From Limibacter armeniacum (GTDB taxonomy: Bacteria > Bacteroidota > Bacteroidia > Cytophagales > Flammeovirgaceae): 64,000 bases of DNA. The notes under the pieces are model-generated. The model saw nothing but the letters and a program-made list of their open reading frames with translations. It was not told where the DNA came from and did no database searches. Where the stretch lies: positions 496,001-560,000 of the forward strand of contig NZ_JBAJNO010000008.1 in the NCBI RefSeq assembly GCF_036880985.1, read 5' to 3'. Both the position numbers and the translations under genes were made by a program. This document shows positions 28,751 through 36,556 of the stretch, piece by piece. How positions within the stretch are numbered: position 1 is the stretch's first letter; each line of letters opens with the position of its first letter.

Positions 28751-28834
28751 CACAGTGTGTATATCAACCATGGTGCTTTTACCCCCTGATTTTACGGAAT
28801 ATATACCACTGTGCACTATATACAATTGTTATCA
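28751..28834 (+). other. Probable attC-like site or left boundary of the array
   Basis: Arms CACAGTGTGTATAT (28751-28764) and ATATACCACTGTG (28801-28813) pair over 13 bases with one bulged base. The core GTTATCATC follows at 28828. A matching RYYYAAC-type left core is not clear, so the site may be decayed or may mark the array edge. No gene lies in 28472-28856. Confidence 0.5.
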
Positions 28835-28856
28835 TCAACTTGACTTATAAAACTGA

Positions 28857-29702
28857 ATGGATTGGAGTAGGTTAGAAAATGATATAAAAGTCGCAATAGC
28901 TTCAAAACAGAAAATAAGCTTTTTAGTAGGTGCTGGCCTAAGTGCGGAAAGTGGTATTCCAACCTTTCGAGGAAAAGATGGCTTTTGGAAAGTCGGATCA
29001 AAAAACTATCAACCCGAAGAGATTGGAACTTACAGAATGTTCTGTTTGAACTCCGAGGAAGTTTGGAAGTGGTTTTTATTTAGAAAGACTATTTGCAAGA
29101 ATGCTCAACCTAATGAAGGGCATTTGGCTCTAGTAGAAATCGAGGATTTATTGAATGATCAATTTGCTCTAATAACTCAGAATGTCGATGGATTACACAA
29201 GAAAGCTGGCAACTCTTTAGAAAGAACTTATTATGTACATGGTGATTTGGATTTTGTAAGATGTGGTGATGAGTGCACTTCAAATTTATACCCTTTTCCC
29301 CAAGGTATTTCCGACAAGAAAAGAGGAGATCGAATAACAGAACAAGAACAGAAATTACTGAAATGTCCAAATTGTGGTGAAGACCTCAGACCACATGTGC
29401 TATGGTTTGATGAAACGTACAACGAAAAATATTATAAGTTTCAAACAGTACGTGACATAGCTGACAACACGGCATTACTATTCATTATTGGAACTTCCGG
29501 TGCAACTTATCTTCCAACTGAGTTTGTGGATAGGGTTAGTTTCTTCAACGGTGGAATAGTTGATATTAATCTTGATGACAACAACTTCACTGAGTTTATC
29601 AAATCCTACGATAAAGGATACTTAGTAAGGGACTCTAGCAGTCAAGTGTTACCGAAAATTGTGGAGCTGATGAAAAAGATGATAACACTAGGTAAAAAGT
29701 AA
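28857..29702 (+). CDS. Sirtuin: Sir2 family NAD-dependent protein deacylase (cassette gene)
   Basis: 281 residues with all class signatures: NAD loop GAGLSAESGIPTFRG, TQNVDGLH, catalytic histidine in YVHGDL, two zinc cysteine pairs (VRCGDEC and LKCPNC) and RPHVLWFDE. It removes acyl groups from lysines with NAD in the cytoplasm. It is the first gene of the array, 20 bases after the cassette start. The left core of its attC (29678-29686) lies inside the coding end, so its last residues (MITLGKK region) are encoded by recombination-site DNA. It resembles CobB-type enzymes more than SIR2 domains of phage-defence proteins. Confidence 0.92.
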   Translation: MDWSRLENDIKVAIASKQKISFLVGAGLSAESGIPTFRGKDGFWKVGSKNYQPEEIGTYRMFCLNSEEVWKWFLFRKTICKNAQPNEGHLALVEIEDLLNDQFALITQNVDGLHKKAGNSLERTYYVHGDLDFVRCGDECTSNLYPFPQGISDKKRGDRITEQEQKLLKCPNCGEDLRPHVLWFDETYNEKYYKFQTVRDIADNTALLFIIGTSGATYLPTEFVDRVSFFNGGIVDINLDDNNFTEFIKSYDKGYLVRDSSSQVLPKIVELMKKMITLGKK

Positions 29703-29767
29703 TAGCTGCGCAAAGCCTTGCGAGCAAAAGGCCAAGCTACTACTTTTACCAATGTACGTTATAAGCC
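29678..29767 (+). other. attC site of the sirtuin cassette
   Basis: The left core GATGATAAC complements the cassette start at 28828. The arms GGTAAAAAGTAATAGCT (29691-29707) and AGCTACTACTTTTACC (29735-29750) pair with one extra base and one mismatch, and the right core GTTATAAGCC is at 29758. The unpaired bases fit the extrahelical-base rule of attC folding. Confidence 0.82.
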
Positions 29768-30357
29768 ATTCGGAAAGTCCTGCGTTTTGGTGGAGAGGTG
29801 GCAAGCAAGGAGATAAGTAATGGCAGCCGCAAGGTGGTTTTTAAAGAAAAAAATAAAGCTTAGCTTTTCTGCGCCAGACCCGAAGGGTTTGGTTTTTTAC
29901 TTTCAGCCTGAGGCTTAGAGAAAACCTGTTTTCGGAAAGCGGAAGGTAGCAGGTGAAAAAAAGCTGATAACCTGTCAGCGTATGCAGAAAAGCTAACGTA
30001 ATTAAAGGACAAAAACCACCTTACGCCGATAAATGAACAGCATCTCCTTAGCAAAGGTGTAGCCCCAAAACAGGTTTCGTGCCGGCTTGTCCATTGGAGA
30101 AACGGCCGATAGTTTAGCCACAGCCTCAAACTCCATCCGTTTCATTTTTTAATAACTCCCTACTAGCGTAAAGAAAAAGCCGGATCGAACAAAGTAGCAG
30201 GAGCAGGAATTCCCGACGGTATCTGTTTTACTTTCACACACTGTGCCTCACCAAAGAAGCGCTGTAAAACAGCTTATAACATGCGCCATCGGTTTATTAA
30301 ATCTTGGATTAGTACTATCTTGAGAAAGATCAAGCTTGAACAAACGATAGCTTGTTG
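29758..30357 (+). mobile_element. Recurring ~600-bp cassette without a credible gene, copy A
   Basis: It starts GTTATAAGCC and ends in an attC with left core AGCTTATAAC (30271-30280). It is almost identical to 31259-31856. A reverse ORF (29860-30129) is not kept in frame in copy B. A 32-codon forward ORF from the ATG near 29820 is also broken in copy B. Purine and T runs plus several small inverted repeats are seen. It may be an ORF-less, promoter or RNA cassette. Confidence 0.75.
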
Positions 30358-30364
30358 TTGGCGA
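30271..30364 (+). other. attC site of repeat cassette A
   Basis: Left core AGCTTATAAC and right core GTTGGCGA. Inner arms: GTTTATTAAATCTTGGAT against ATCAAGCTTGAACAAAC, with a bulged G, around a loop containing TAGTACTAT. The same block recurs at 31770, 34782 and 35943, and on the other strand at 1920. Confidence 0.8.
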
Positions 30365-30375
30365 CAATACTGAAA

Positions 30376-31095
30376 ATGACCATAGTATACAATACAATTA
30401 TTACTTTAATATCCTGGCTAATTATTTATCTGATTGAAAAACGGAATATTTTTAAAGCATGGATAGAACCGACAAAAAAGCGATTTAAAGAATTCATTAA
30501 AGGGTTTTCCTTAATGGCTATTTTATGTGTGATTACGCAATTAATTCTCTCCATGTCAAGTAATATAACATGGAAATTGTCAAACGATTTAAACATTAAA
30601 AAACTATTATCTTCTATCTATTATGATATAAACTCAGTGCTGTTCGAAGAGTTTCTATTCCGAGGTGTACTGCTATATTTGCTAATTAAATACTTGAATA
30701 GTAGAAGTGGTGTTTTAATATCATCTATTGCTTTTGGTATTTATCACTGGTATGCGAACGGAGTTTTAGGCAACCTTCCTGCAATGACCCTAGTTTTTTT
30801 GGTAACAGGATTTATGGGTTATGTTTTCGCTACTTCGTATGACAAGACAAAATCGTTAATCTTGCCAATAGGATTGCACTTAGGCTGGAACTTGACTAAT
30901 CACAACATCTTTTCAAACGGACCAAATGGAATAATGATCCTTCAGGTTAATGGACAGCTCGAAGTTTCAAATTCACATCAACTGATTTCATTTGGTCTAT
31001 ACATGATCACAATTACAGGAGCATTGCTTTTTGTAAAATCAAAATACATTACAAAACAAGAAAGAACTATCGCCAACAATGTATATAGCAAATAG
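30376..31095 (+). CDS. CPBP family intramembrane metalloprotease (cassette gene)
   Basis: 239 residues from the ATG at 30376 (a TTG start at 30352 would lie within the attC). There are about six to eight membrane helices. Motifs of the ABI/CPBP family: EEFLFRGVL (two glutamates and arginine), FGIYHWYAN and HLGWNLTNH. The family includes Rce1-like proteases and bacteriocin-immunity proteins. It follows repeat cassette A. Its attC starts inside the gene: R'' TCGCCAAC at 31070 and the stop codon in the left arm, so the C terminus is encoded by attC. Confidence 0.88.
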   Translation: MTIVYNTIITLISWLIIYLIEKRNIFKAWIEPTKKRFKEFIKGFSLMAILCVITQLILSMSSNITWKLSNDLNIKKLLSSIYYDINSVLFEEFLFRGVLLYLLIKYLNSRSGVLISSIAFGIYHWYANGVLGNLPAMTLVFLVTGFMGYVFATSYDKTKSLILPIGLHLGWNLTNHNIFSNGPNGIMILQVNGQLEVSNSHQLISFGLYMITITGALLFVKSKYITKQERTIANNVYSK

Positions 31096-31268
31096 GGCGT
31101 TCGGTGGTTACCCAAAGTTCAGTGCTATTTACAAACACCGCCAAATCGTTGATTTGGCTTTTAAGAATGAATAAGTTAAAAACAAAATACAACGCTTTGG
31201 CTCGGAGCTAGCTTGAAAGGACTTTGCTTTCTATAGCCCTACATGCCATATACTAATCGTTATAAGCC
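31070..31268 (+). other. Long attC site of the CPBP cassette
   Basis: Left core TCGCCAAC complements the cassette start GTTGGCGA. The outer arms GTATATAGCAAATAGGGC (31081-31098) and GCCCTACATGCCATATAC (31236-31253) pair with few mismatches. An inner hairpin (CGCCAAATCGTTGATTTGGC) is in the middle. The right core GTTATAAGCC is at 31259. About 200 bases, long for attC but within the known range for the family. Confidence 0.78.
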
Positions 31269-31856
31269 ATTCGGAAAGTCCTGCGTTTTGGTGGAGAGGT
31301 AGCAAGCAAGGAGATAAGTAATGGCAGCCACAAGGAGGTTTTTGAGTAAAAAATAAAGCTTAGCTTTTCTGCGCCAGACCCGAAGGGTTTGGTTTTTTAC
31401 TTTCCGCCTGAAGCCTTGAGAAAACGTGTTTTCAGAAAGTGGAAGGTAGCAGGTGAAAAAAGCTGATAACCTGTCAGCGTATGCAGAAAAGCTAACGTAA
31501 TTAAAGGACAAAAACCACCTTACTCCGATAAATGAACAGCATCTCCTTTGGCAGAAGAGTAGCCCCAAAACTGGTTTCGTACCGGCTTGTACATTGGAGA
31601 AACGGCCGATAGTTTAGCCACAGCCTCAAACTCCATCCGTTTCATTTTTTAATACTCCCTTCTAGCGTAAAGAAAAAGCCGGATCGAACAAAGTAGCAGG
31701 AGCAGGAATTCCCGACGGTACCTGTTTTACTTTCACACACTGTGTCTCGCCAAAGAAGCGCCGTAAAACGGCTTATAACATGCGCTATCAGTTTATTAAA
31801 TCTTGGATTAGTACTATATTGAGAAGGATCAAGCTTGAACTAACAATAGCTTGGTG
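31259..31856 (+). mobile_element. Recurring ~600-bp cassette without a credible gene, copy B
   Basis: Nearly identical to copy A at 29758, with scattered substitutions and single-base indels that break the ORFs of copy A. Start GTTATAAGCC and left attC core GGCTTATAAC (31770-31779) are perfect 10-bp reverse complements. It lies between the CPBP and 31889 gene cassettes. Confidence 0.78.
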
Positions 31857-31863
31857 TTGGCAA
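31770..31863 (+). other. attC site of repeat cassette B
   Basis: Left core GGCTTATAAC, right core GTTGGCAA. Arms GCTATC against the later ATAGC, GTTT against AAC, and CTTGGAT against ATCAAG with an unpaired G. It shares the central block of the other repeat-cassette sites. Confidence 0.8.
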
Positions 31864-31888
31864 CAATAAGGAAAGAGAGACTTTTACC

Positions 31889-32521
31889 ATGAGGAATATT
31901 TTAATTAGTGTACTTTTATTAACAACTATTCAGGTTTTTTCTCAGAATCTAACTACAGAAGATTATAGAATACTTGAGACTGTTATATGTAATGAATCAA
32001 GTAAAAAGATAAAAGTTGAGTCAATGTGCTTTTATTCTATTAGTAAGTTTGATTTTTATCAAGACAGCTCTTTTCTGGATAAGGAAAAACTAGAAGGAAA
32101 AATTAGAATAGGACATACTCCATTGATTGAAAAGTATGATAAGATACCTTATGTAACCATTTTGAATCATATAGATTTAGATACTTCTCAGATTAATAAG
32201 TATCTTGACATAAAAGTAGATGGAGTTTTTTGGGATGCACGGAAAATCAAATGTAAGAGATTAGTAATTAAGAATTCTCTACGATTTGAAAAATTAGGAT
32301 ATAAAGTGGTTCGACCTTTTAGAAATACATTTTCCTCAATAAAATTTAGAACAGTCGGCAGACCGATTTATTTGGATAAAAACAATGTACTGATTAATAC
32401 AGCATATTTTAATGTAAAAAAAGGAAAAGGAGCTAAAGAGTATGAAGTTGATTTGTACTATCTTCAAAAGGTTGATAACAACTGGATTATAAAAGAAAGA
32501 TTTAATTTTAATATACACTAG
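31889..32521 (+). CDS. Unknown secreted protein (cassette gene)
   Basis: 210 residues with a signal peptide (NILISVLLLTTIQVFSQ). The mature protein is basic and beta-rich. The C-terminal part, YYLQKVDNNWIIKERFNF, resembles the end of small secreted Bacteroidota proteins. I do not recognise a family. It starts 33 bases after its cassette core GTTGGCAA, and its attC follows 16 bases after the stop. It is AT-rich compared with chromosomal neighbours, as cassette genes often are. Confidence 0.75.
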   Translation: MRNILISVLLLTTIQVFSQNLTTEDYRILETVICNESSKKIKVESMCFYSISKFDFYQDSSFLDKEKLEGKIRIGHTPLIEKYDKIPYVTILNHIDLDTSQINKYLDIKVDGVFWDARKIKCKRLVIKNSLRFEKLGYKVVRPFRNTFSSIKFRTVGRPIYLDKNNVLINTAYFNVKKGKGAKEYEVDLYYLQKVDNNWIIKERFNFNIH

Positions 32522-32536
32522 AAATATGAAATACTG

Positions 32537-32669
32537 TTGCCAACAAAGTGTCATAAGTAATAGCGGCAAAGTGCTGTATTTCAGCATTTGTGGTACGCAT
32601 CAACATCATCAAAATTTGATGCATTCCACTACGCAAGTCGCTACTACTCATACACAAGGCCGTTGTGCG
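32537..32669 (+). other. attC site of the 31889 cassette
   Basis: Left core TTGCCAAC complements the start GTTGGCAA at 31856. The outer arms GTGTCATAAGTAATAGCG (32548-32565) and CGCTACTACTCATACAC (32639-32655) pair with one bulge. An inner stem GTGG..CGCATCAA against TTGATGC..CCAC follows. The right core is GTTGTGCG at 32662. Confidence 0.85.
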
Positions 32670-33143
32670 TCAGCTAAAAAAAACGACACCTGAGAATTAA
32701 AAATGGGATTTGGATTTAATTTATTCTTCATTTTCATTCTTGTCCCATTGACAGGAATTCTATTGATAGCTTGGCTTCTATCGAGGAAACTTTGGATTGG
32801 AAAAATACTTGGATTTATTTGGCTCGGAATTTTTGGACTTGCACTACTGTCAGGTATTGTTCGGTGGTTAACTTCAAAGACAGAATTGGACAAGGACGAT
32901 TACTATGGAGAATATGTTATTAATCGAGGCTATTTCAAAGGCAAACAGACTGATTGGCAATACAACCATTTTCGTTTTGAAATAACTAACAAGGACTCAA
33001 TTTTCTTCTATGTGACTGACAAAGAGAAAATATTGAAAACTTATCGTGGGACAATTAAAACAACAACACCATACAGTTCAGCTAGATTAATAATTGAAAT
33101 GGAACAACCGATACACCACATTTTGACAAGTATTCCGACAACT

Positions 33144-34422
33144 CACTCTACGGTACACTTTTTTATAACCAACTAAAAACCAGTTTTTCAGATGGTGTTT
33201 TGGGACTAATTCCCCTCCAAAACTTCTTCCAAAGTCCTTTGATCTCATTACCTACTTGGCGGGATCTCGTACAGAAATGTTCCTGCAACAGATCTTTTCC
33301 CTTTCTGAAATAGCTGTTCTCCCTGTAACCGTGGTTCTTTACTTTTATGTTTTGTACTTTTTCATGGAAAGCCACGCCAAATAAGTGACAAACAGCAAAG
33401 GCCATACACACCACAGCAAAAAGTCTTTCAAGCCGATCCAATTTGGTCAGGTGAGTGGCTTCCAGGTTGAATCCCCGCCCTTTGAGCGACTGGAAGAACA
33501 CCTCGATGCTCCACCGTTTTCTATAGCTTGACAGCAAGCCTCTTTTCATCAGGTTTGAGACTACGATCAGGTAGTCCTTTCGCCCGTTTTTATCCTTGGT
33601 CATCTGCATGGAAAGAGTCAGGTCCATTCCATAGATCGTCGCTCTTCGGTCAGTACAGCGAAAGCCTTCTTTGCTCCATACCTCTCCTGTTTTCTCCACA
33701 CCATCGATGCTGATTTTGTGGTGTGATGGAATCCGAACGCAGAAGACAATCCCTTGCATGGTCATAAACCGAAGCCACTTTTTGCCGATAAACTCCCGGT
33801 CTGCAATCACTTTCCCGATCCGCTCGGGAGGTACAATCTGAAGCACTTCCTTCAGCAAATCAATACGCTCCTGCTGGTGGCTGTTTCCTTTTTTGTCCAG
33901 TAGCCGAAAAGCCAGTGGGAAACCCACGCCATGACTGTAGGCTGTCACGGCCAGAATATTCACTGCCTGCTTTCTGGACTGCCAGTTGGTTCGGTCAATG
34001 CAGAGGGTGATCTTTCCGGATGGCAGGCAGGAAAACAACCATGCCATCAGGGCCTGATAATTGAACACAGCTCCTGACATAAAGCGTTTGACTTGCTTGG
34101 TCCGAGAAGCTTTTTGCGCCTTGGATGGCAAGTTTTTGGCTATCTGATGAAATTGCACATTTTCATCTTCCACCAAGGCCGTAATTAGCTTGGCTAGTAC
34201 CTGTTTGCTTGGTTTGCCTTTGACGATTTGGAAACCGCAGAGGATTTCAAGTATATTTGCAGTCAACATAAAGGTAAAGGTCTGGCTTGTGGTTTTGGCG
34301 AACGGCAAAGTTAGACCTTTGCTTTTTCTTGCCCCAATCAGCCCTTAAATAACCTGCAAATATCCTGTAATCCAGCATTACACCCTTAATTCACTTTGTT
34401 ATTAAAACTGTACCGTAGAGTG
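33144..34422 (-). mobile_element. IS4-family insertion sequence
   Basis: 1279 bp, bounded by perfect 13-bp terminal inverted repeats (CACTCTACGGTAC at 33144-33156, complement at 34410-34422). It is flanked by a 9-bp target duplication CCGACAACT (33135-33143 and 34423-34431). One intact transposase fills it on the minus strand. It disrupts a cassette gene and is probably the youngest event in the array. Confidence 0.92.
33163..34308 (-). CDS. IS4-family DDE transposase
   Basis: 381 residues. The catalytic motifs are D in TLCIDRTNWQ, D in VIADREFIGKKW and the Y-R-E-K region YRKRWSIEVFFQSLKGRGF, which marks the IS4 family. It cuts and pastes the element at 33144-34422. The frame is intact, so the element may still be active. 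Its stop lies only 19 bases from the left end of the element. Confidence 0.93.
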   Translation of the reverse strand: MPFAKTTSQTFTFMLTANILEILCGFQIVKGKPSKQVLAKLITALVEDENVQFHQIAKNLPSKAQKASRTKQVKRFMSGAVFNYQALMAWLFSCLPSGKITLCIDRTNWQSRKQAVNILAVTAYSHGVGFPLAFRLLDKKGNSHQQERIDLLKEVLQIVPPERIGKVIADREFIGKKWLRFMTMQGIVFCVRIPSHHKISIDGVEKTGEVWSKEGFRCTDRRATIYGMDLTLSMQMTKDKNGRKDYLIVVSNLMKRGLLSSYRKRWSIEVFFQSLKGRGFNLEATHLTKLDRLERLFAVVCMAFAVCHLFGVAFHEKVQNIKVKNHGYRENSYFRKGKDLLQEHFCTRSRQVGNEIKGLWKKFWRGISPKTPSEKLVFSWL

Positions 34423-34540
34423 CCGACAACTTACAGAAATGCTTGGGATTTCTATTTGGTGTTTAAGTCGCCAAAATTTTACAACGTATTTTTCGAAAAA
34501 GGAAAATGGAAGCCAATAGAATGAAAAAGAAAAAGCCGAT

Positions 34541-34614
34541 CGCACAACATGGGCTAAATCAAACACGGTTTGACGATGAACTTGACACTTACTAACTTTC
34601 TAATAACTTTATCT
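34541..34614 (+). other. Left half of a truncated attC site
   Basis: The left core CGCACAAC (34541-34548) is the exact complement of the cassette start GTTGTGCG at 32662, so the interrupted gene lies in a genuine cassette. No right arm or right core follows. At 34615 the sequence switches to the middle of the repeat cassette. A deletion probably joined the two. Confidence 0.72.
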
Positions 34615-34868
34615 CGGCCGATAGTTTAGCCACAGCCTCAAACTCTATCCGTTTCATTTTTTAATACTCCTTTCTATCGTAAAGAAAAAGCCGGATCGAA
34701 CAAAGTAGCAGGAGCAGGAATTCCCGACGGTACCTGTTTTACTTTCACACACTGTGCCTCACCAAAGAAGCGCTGTAAAACAGCTTATAATATGCATTAT
34801 CAGTTTATTAAATCTTAGATTAGTACTATATTGAGAAGGATCAAGCTTGAACAAACGATAGCTTGGTG
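34615..34868 (+). mobile_element. Repeat cassette, 5'-truncated copy C with attC
   Basis: About 255 bases, matching the last 40 percent of copies A and B from CGGCCGATAG onward. The left attC core is decayed (AGCTTATAAT, 34782-34791) and the right core is GTTAGCC at 34868. The first 350 bases of the repeat cassette are missing. Confidence 0.78.
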
Positions 34869-34882
34869 TTAGCCTTAATAGA

Positions 34883-35623
34883 ATGAAAATTCCTGAAAAT
34901 TCAATATTACACCTATACCAAGGATCTCCAACGATAGAGCTATTGGAGAAAATAGGATGTGACGAACATGATATAAATGGGGCTAAAAATGAAGAAGTCT
35001 TTTGGTTAAATACGCCGGGACCAATCTATACCACACAAACTGATAATTGTGGAACAGGGCAACCAGAAGCCCCTAACAATGTAGGGGGAGATGAAAACTA
35101 CTATGAGTTTATTTTCAAACAACCTCTTAGTACTATCGAATTAAACCAAATAAAGAATGCAGCTGATATTGATCCTTTTGGAGGTTATTATTTTGACGGG
35201 AATAACTATTGGACAAACGAACGAATTATTACATGGTGGTCAAAAATAGAGATAGTCATAGAGTATATGATTGACAGATATGAAGAAGAACTTCAATTGC
35301 CATTAAACGCTCATAATACACTGTTTGATTTTGGAAAAGGACCTGAAGAAGCTCATTTTTTTGGACCAGTCACTCCAATGCCCGAAAACTATAAAAGTGC
35401 ACTTGATTTTTATCAAACCGAATTAAAAAATTACCTTGAATGGTATATGGTCACTAATAATAAATCAGCAGCTAAGTTAAACGAGCTAGATTTCAATTGG
35501 AGCGAGAAGGTTGAGCTCGATAAAAAATTAAAAAATTTCAATCCTCAAACAAGAGACTTAGTTAGAGAACTCCCAAAATCTAACCAAAATCAGTCAATTT
35601 TGAATAAGAAGAAAGGATTTTAG
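34883..35623 (+). CDS. Unknown protein (cassette gene)
   Basis: 246 residues, acidic and soluble, without signal peptide or membrane helix. The N-terminal half has a distinctive stretch (FWLNTPGPIYTTQTDNCGTGQP). The middle is rich in Trp and Tyr (NNYWTNERIITWWSKIEIV). I do not recognise the family. Standalone acidic cytoplasmic proteins in cassettes are often immunity or effector proteins, but nothing here proves that. It starts 15 bases after the core GTTAGCC. Its own attC left core follows 28 bases after the stop. Confidence 0.75.
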   Translation: MKIPENSILHLYQGSPTIELLEKIGCDEHDINGAKNEEVFWLNTPGPIYTTQTDNCGTGQPEAPNNVGGDENYYEFIFKQPLSTIELNQIKNAADIDPFGGYYFDGNNYWTNERIITWWSKIEIVIEYMIDRYEEELQLPLNAHNTLFDFGKGPEEAHFFGPVTPMPENYKSALDFYQTELKNYLEWYMVTNNKSAAKLNELDFNWSEKVELDKKLKNFNPQTRDLVRELPKSNQNQSILNKKKGF

Positions 35624-35647
35624 GATAGGGTAAGAGAATTAATAAAA

Positions 35648-35788
35648 TAAGGCTAACAACACCTATGACGCCATGTCGTGCTAGTAGGTTACGACAGGTT
35701 TGTGGCTATTTACCAATCCCGCAAATCCTCTGAATTCGCTACTTAGATAAACGAAACGAAATACGAACTTAAACACGTCACGGTGCAT
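35648..35788 (+). other. Partial attC site of the 34883 cassette
   Basis: The left core TAAGGCTAAC is a 10-base complement of the cassette start GTTAGCCTTA at 34868. Arms near CCTATGACGCC and CACGTCACGGTGCATAG pair imperfectly. No right core GTT is present. The sequence runs directly into truncated repeat copy D at 35789. Confidence 0.68.
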
Positions 35789-36036
35789 AGCCATAGCCTC
35801 AAACTCCATCCGTTTCATTTTTTAATTCTCTCTCCTAGCGTAAAGAAAAAGCCGGATCGAACAAAGTAGCAGGAGCAGGACTTCCCTATGGTATCCGTTT
35901 TACTTTCACTCACTGTACCTCACCAAAGAAACGCTGTAAAACAGCTTATAACATGCGCTATCAGTTTATTAAACCTTGGATTAGTACTATATTGAGAAGG
36001 ATCAAGCTTGAACAAACGATAGCTTGTTGTTATGTG
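35789..36036 (+). mobile_element. Repeat cassette, 5'-truncated copy D with attC
   Basis: About 245 bases from AGCCATAGCCTC, matching the 3' part of copies A and B. The attC has left core AGCTTATAAC (35943-35952) and right core GTTATGTG (36029-36036). Here the outermost arms pair best: ATAACA with TGTTAT, GCTATC with GATAGC, GTTT with AAAC. Confidence 0.78.
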
Positions 36037-36121
36037 TCCTTATATAACCAATAATTAAGTATTGCTTTGATGTGTAATCTTTATGGATGGGGTTTAATTG
36101 ATTTTAATTCAAGAAGTGAAT

Positions 36122-36556
36122 ATGATGCGGAAAAAGAAAGTGTATGTGAATAAATTAATTGATTACTTAACTGAAGATAATGAATATAGATCAGTAGGGA
36201 TAGTATTTATGCTATCATTTTTTATTTCTATTACTATGTCAATTCAGTCAGAAGATGAAATGGTGTCTGTTATTTTTTTAATGCCAGTAGGTGGGATTTT
36301 TGGGGGGATATTTTTAAATCTGTTAATGAGTATGCAAAGTGGTGTACTTAGTACCTTTATGAAAGGTGAGGATAAATCATCTGAATATAATTTTAGAGTG
36401 TTGATTTTGGCTTATTTGCCAGTGGTAGTGTTTATTGTTGTTTTTTATTCCCTCTTTGAATCTGGATTTGAATTAATTTTCATACCATCCATTGCTTTAT
36501 CATCAATATTTTATGTGATTTTAATTAAATGGATTGAAAATATAGATGGTGAGTAA
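36122..36556 (+). CDS. Small unknown membrane protein (last cassette position)
   Basis: 144 residues from the ATG at 36122 (an upstream TTG at 36098 is less likely). There are four hydrophobic segments: near residues 25-45, 55-75, 95-115 and 120-137. No family recognised. It follows the right core GTTATGTG of copy D by about 85 bases, but no CACATAAC complement exists downstream. This cassette has therefore lost its attC, or the gene is chromosomal and marks the array end. Strongly AT-rich. Confidence 0.65.
   Translation: MMRKKKVYVNKLIDYLTEDNEYRSVGIVFMLSFFISITMSIQSEDEMVSVIFLMPVGGIFGGIFLNLLMSMQSGVLSTFMKGEDKSSEYNFRVLILAYLPVVVFIVVFYSLFESGFELIFIPSIALSSIFYVILIKWIENIDGE

Larger units (their letters stand above)
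32703..34524 (+). pseudogene. Small membrane protein gene of a cassette, interrupted by an IS4-family element
   Basis: The 5' part (32703-33143) encodes two N-terminal membrane helices (LFFIFILVPLTGILLIAWLL and ILGFIWLGIFGLALLSGIV) and about 95 hydrophilic residues up to HHILTSIPTT. The frame then enters the insertion and stops at 33176. Removing the element and one copy of the 9-bp duplication restores the frame: it continues YRNAWDFYLVFKS and ends EKGKWKPIE at 34524. The intact protein would have about 178 residues. The function is unknown. The interruption looks recent because both halves are undamaged. Confidence 0.82.
28751..36036 (+). mobile_element. Integron-like gene-cassette array without integrase (CALIN-type)
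   Basis: A string of units, each beginning with GTT plus a variable core and ending in a hairpin site whose first bases are the reverse complement of that unit's own start. Pairs seen: GTTATCATC 28828 with GATGATAAC 29678; GTTATAAGC 29758 with GCTTATAAC 30272; GTTGGCGA 30357 with TCGCCAAC 31070; GTTATAAGCC 31259 with GGCTTATAAC 31770; GTTGGCAA 31856 with TTGCCAAC 32537; GTTGTGCG 32662 with CGCACAAC 34541; GTTAGCCTTA 34868 with TAAGGCTAAC 35648. This is the diagnostic layout of integron cassettes. ORFs all point the same way. No tyrosine recombinase is encoded anywhere in the window. Confidence 0.85.

Noticed and set aside
28857-29702. SIR2 gene as a phage-defence NADase (ThsA-like)
   Set aside because: All zinc cysteines and the deacylase HG motif are present and no extra effector domain is fused, so an ordinary sirtuin is likelier.
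29860-30129. Reverse-strand 89-codon ORF inside repeat copy A, with a counterpart at 31260-31568
   Set aside because: The frames differ between the two copies because of single-base indels, and neither has a signal of coding selection. I treat the repeat as having no gene.
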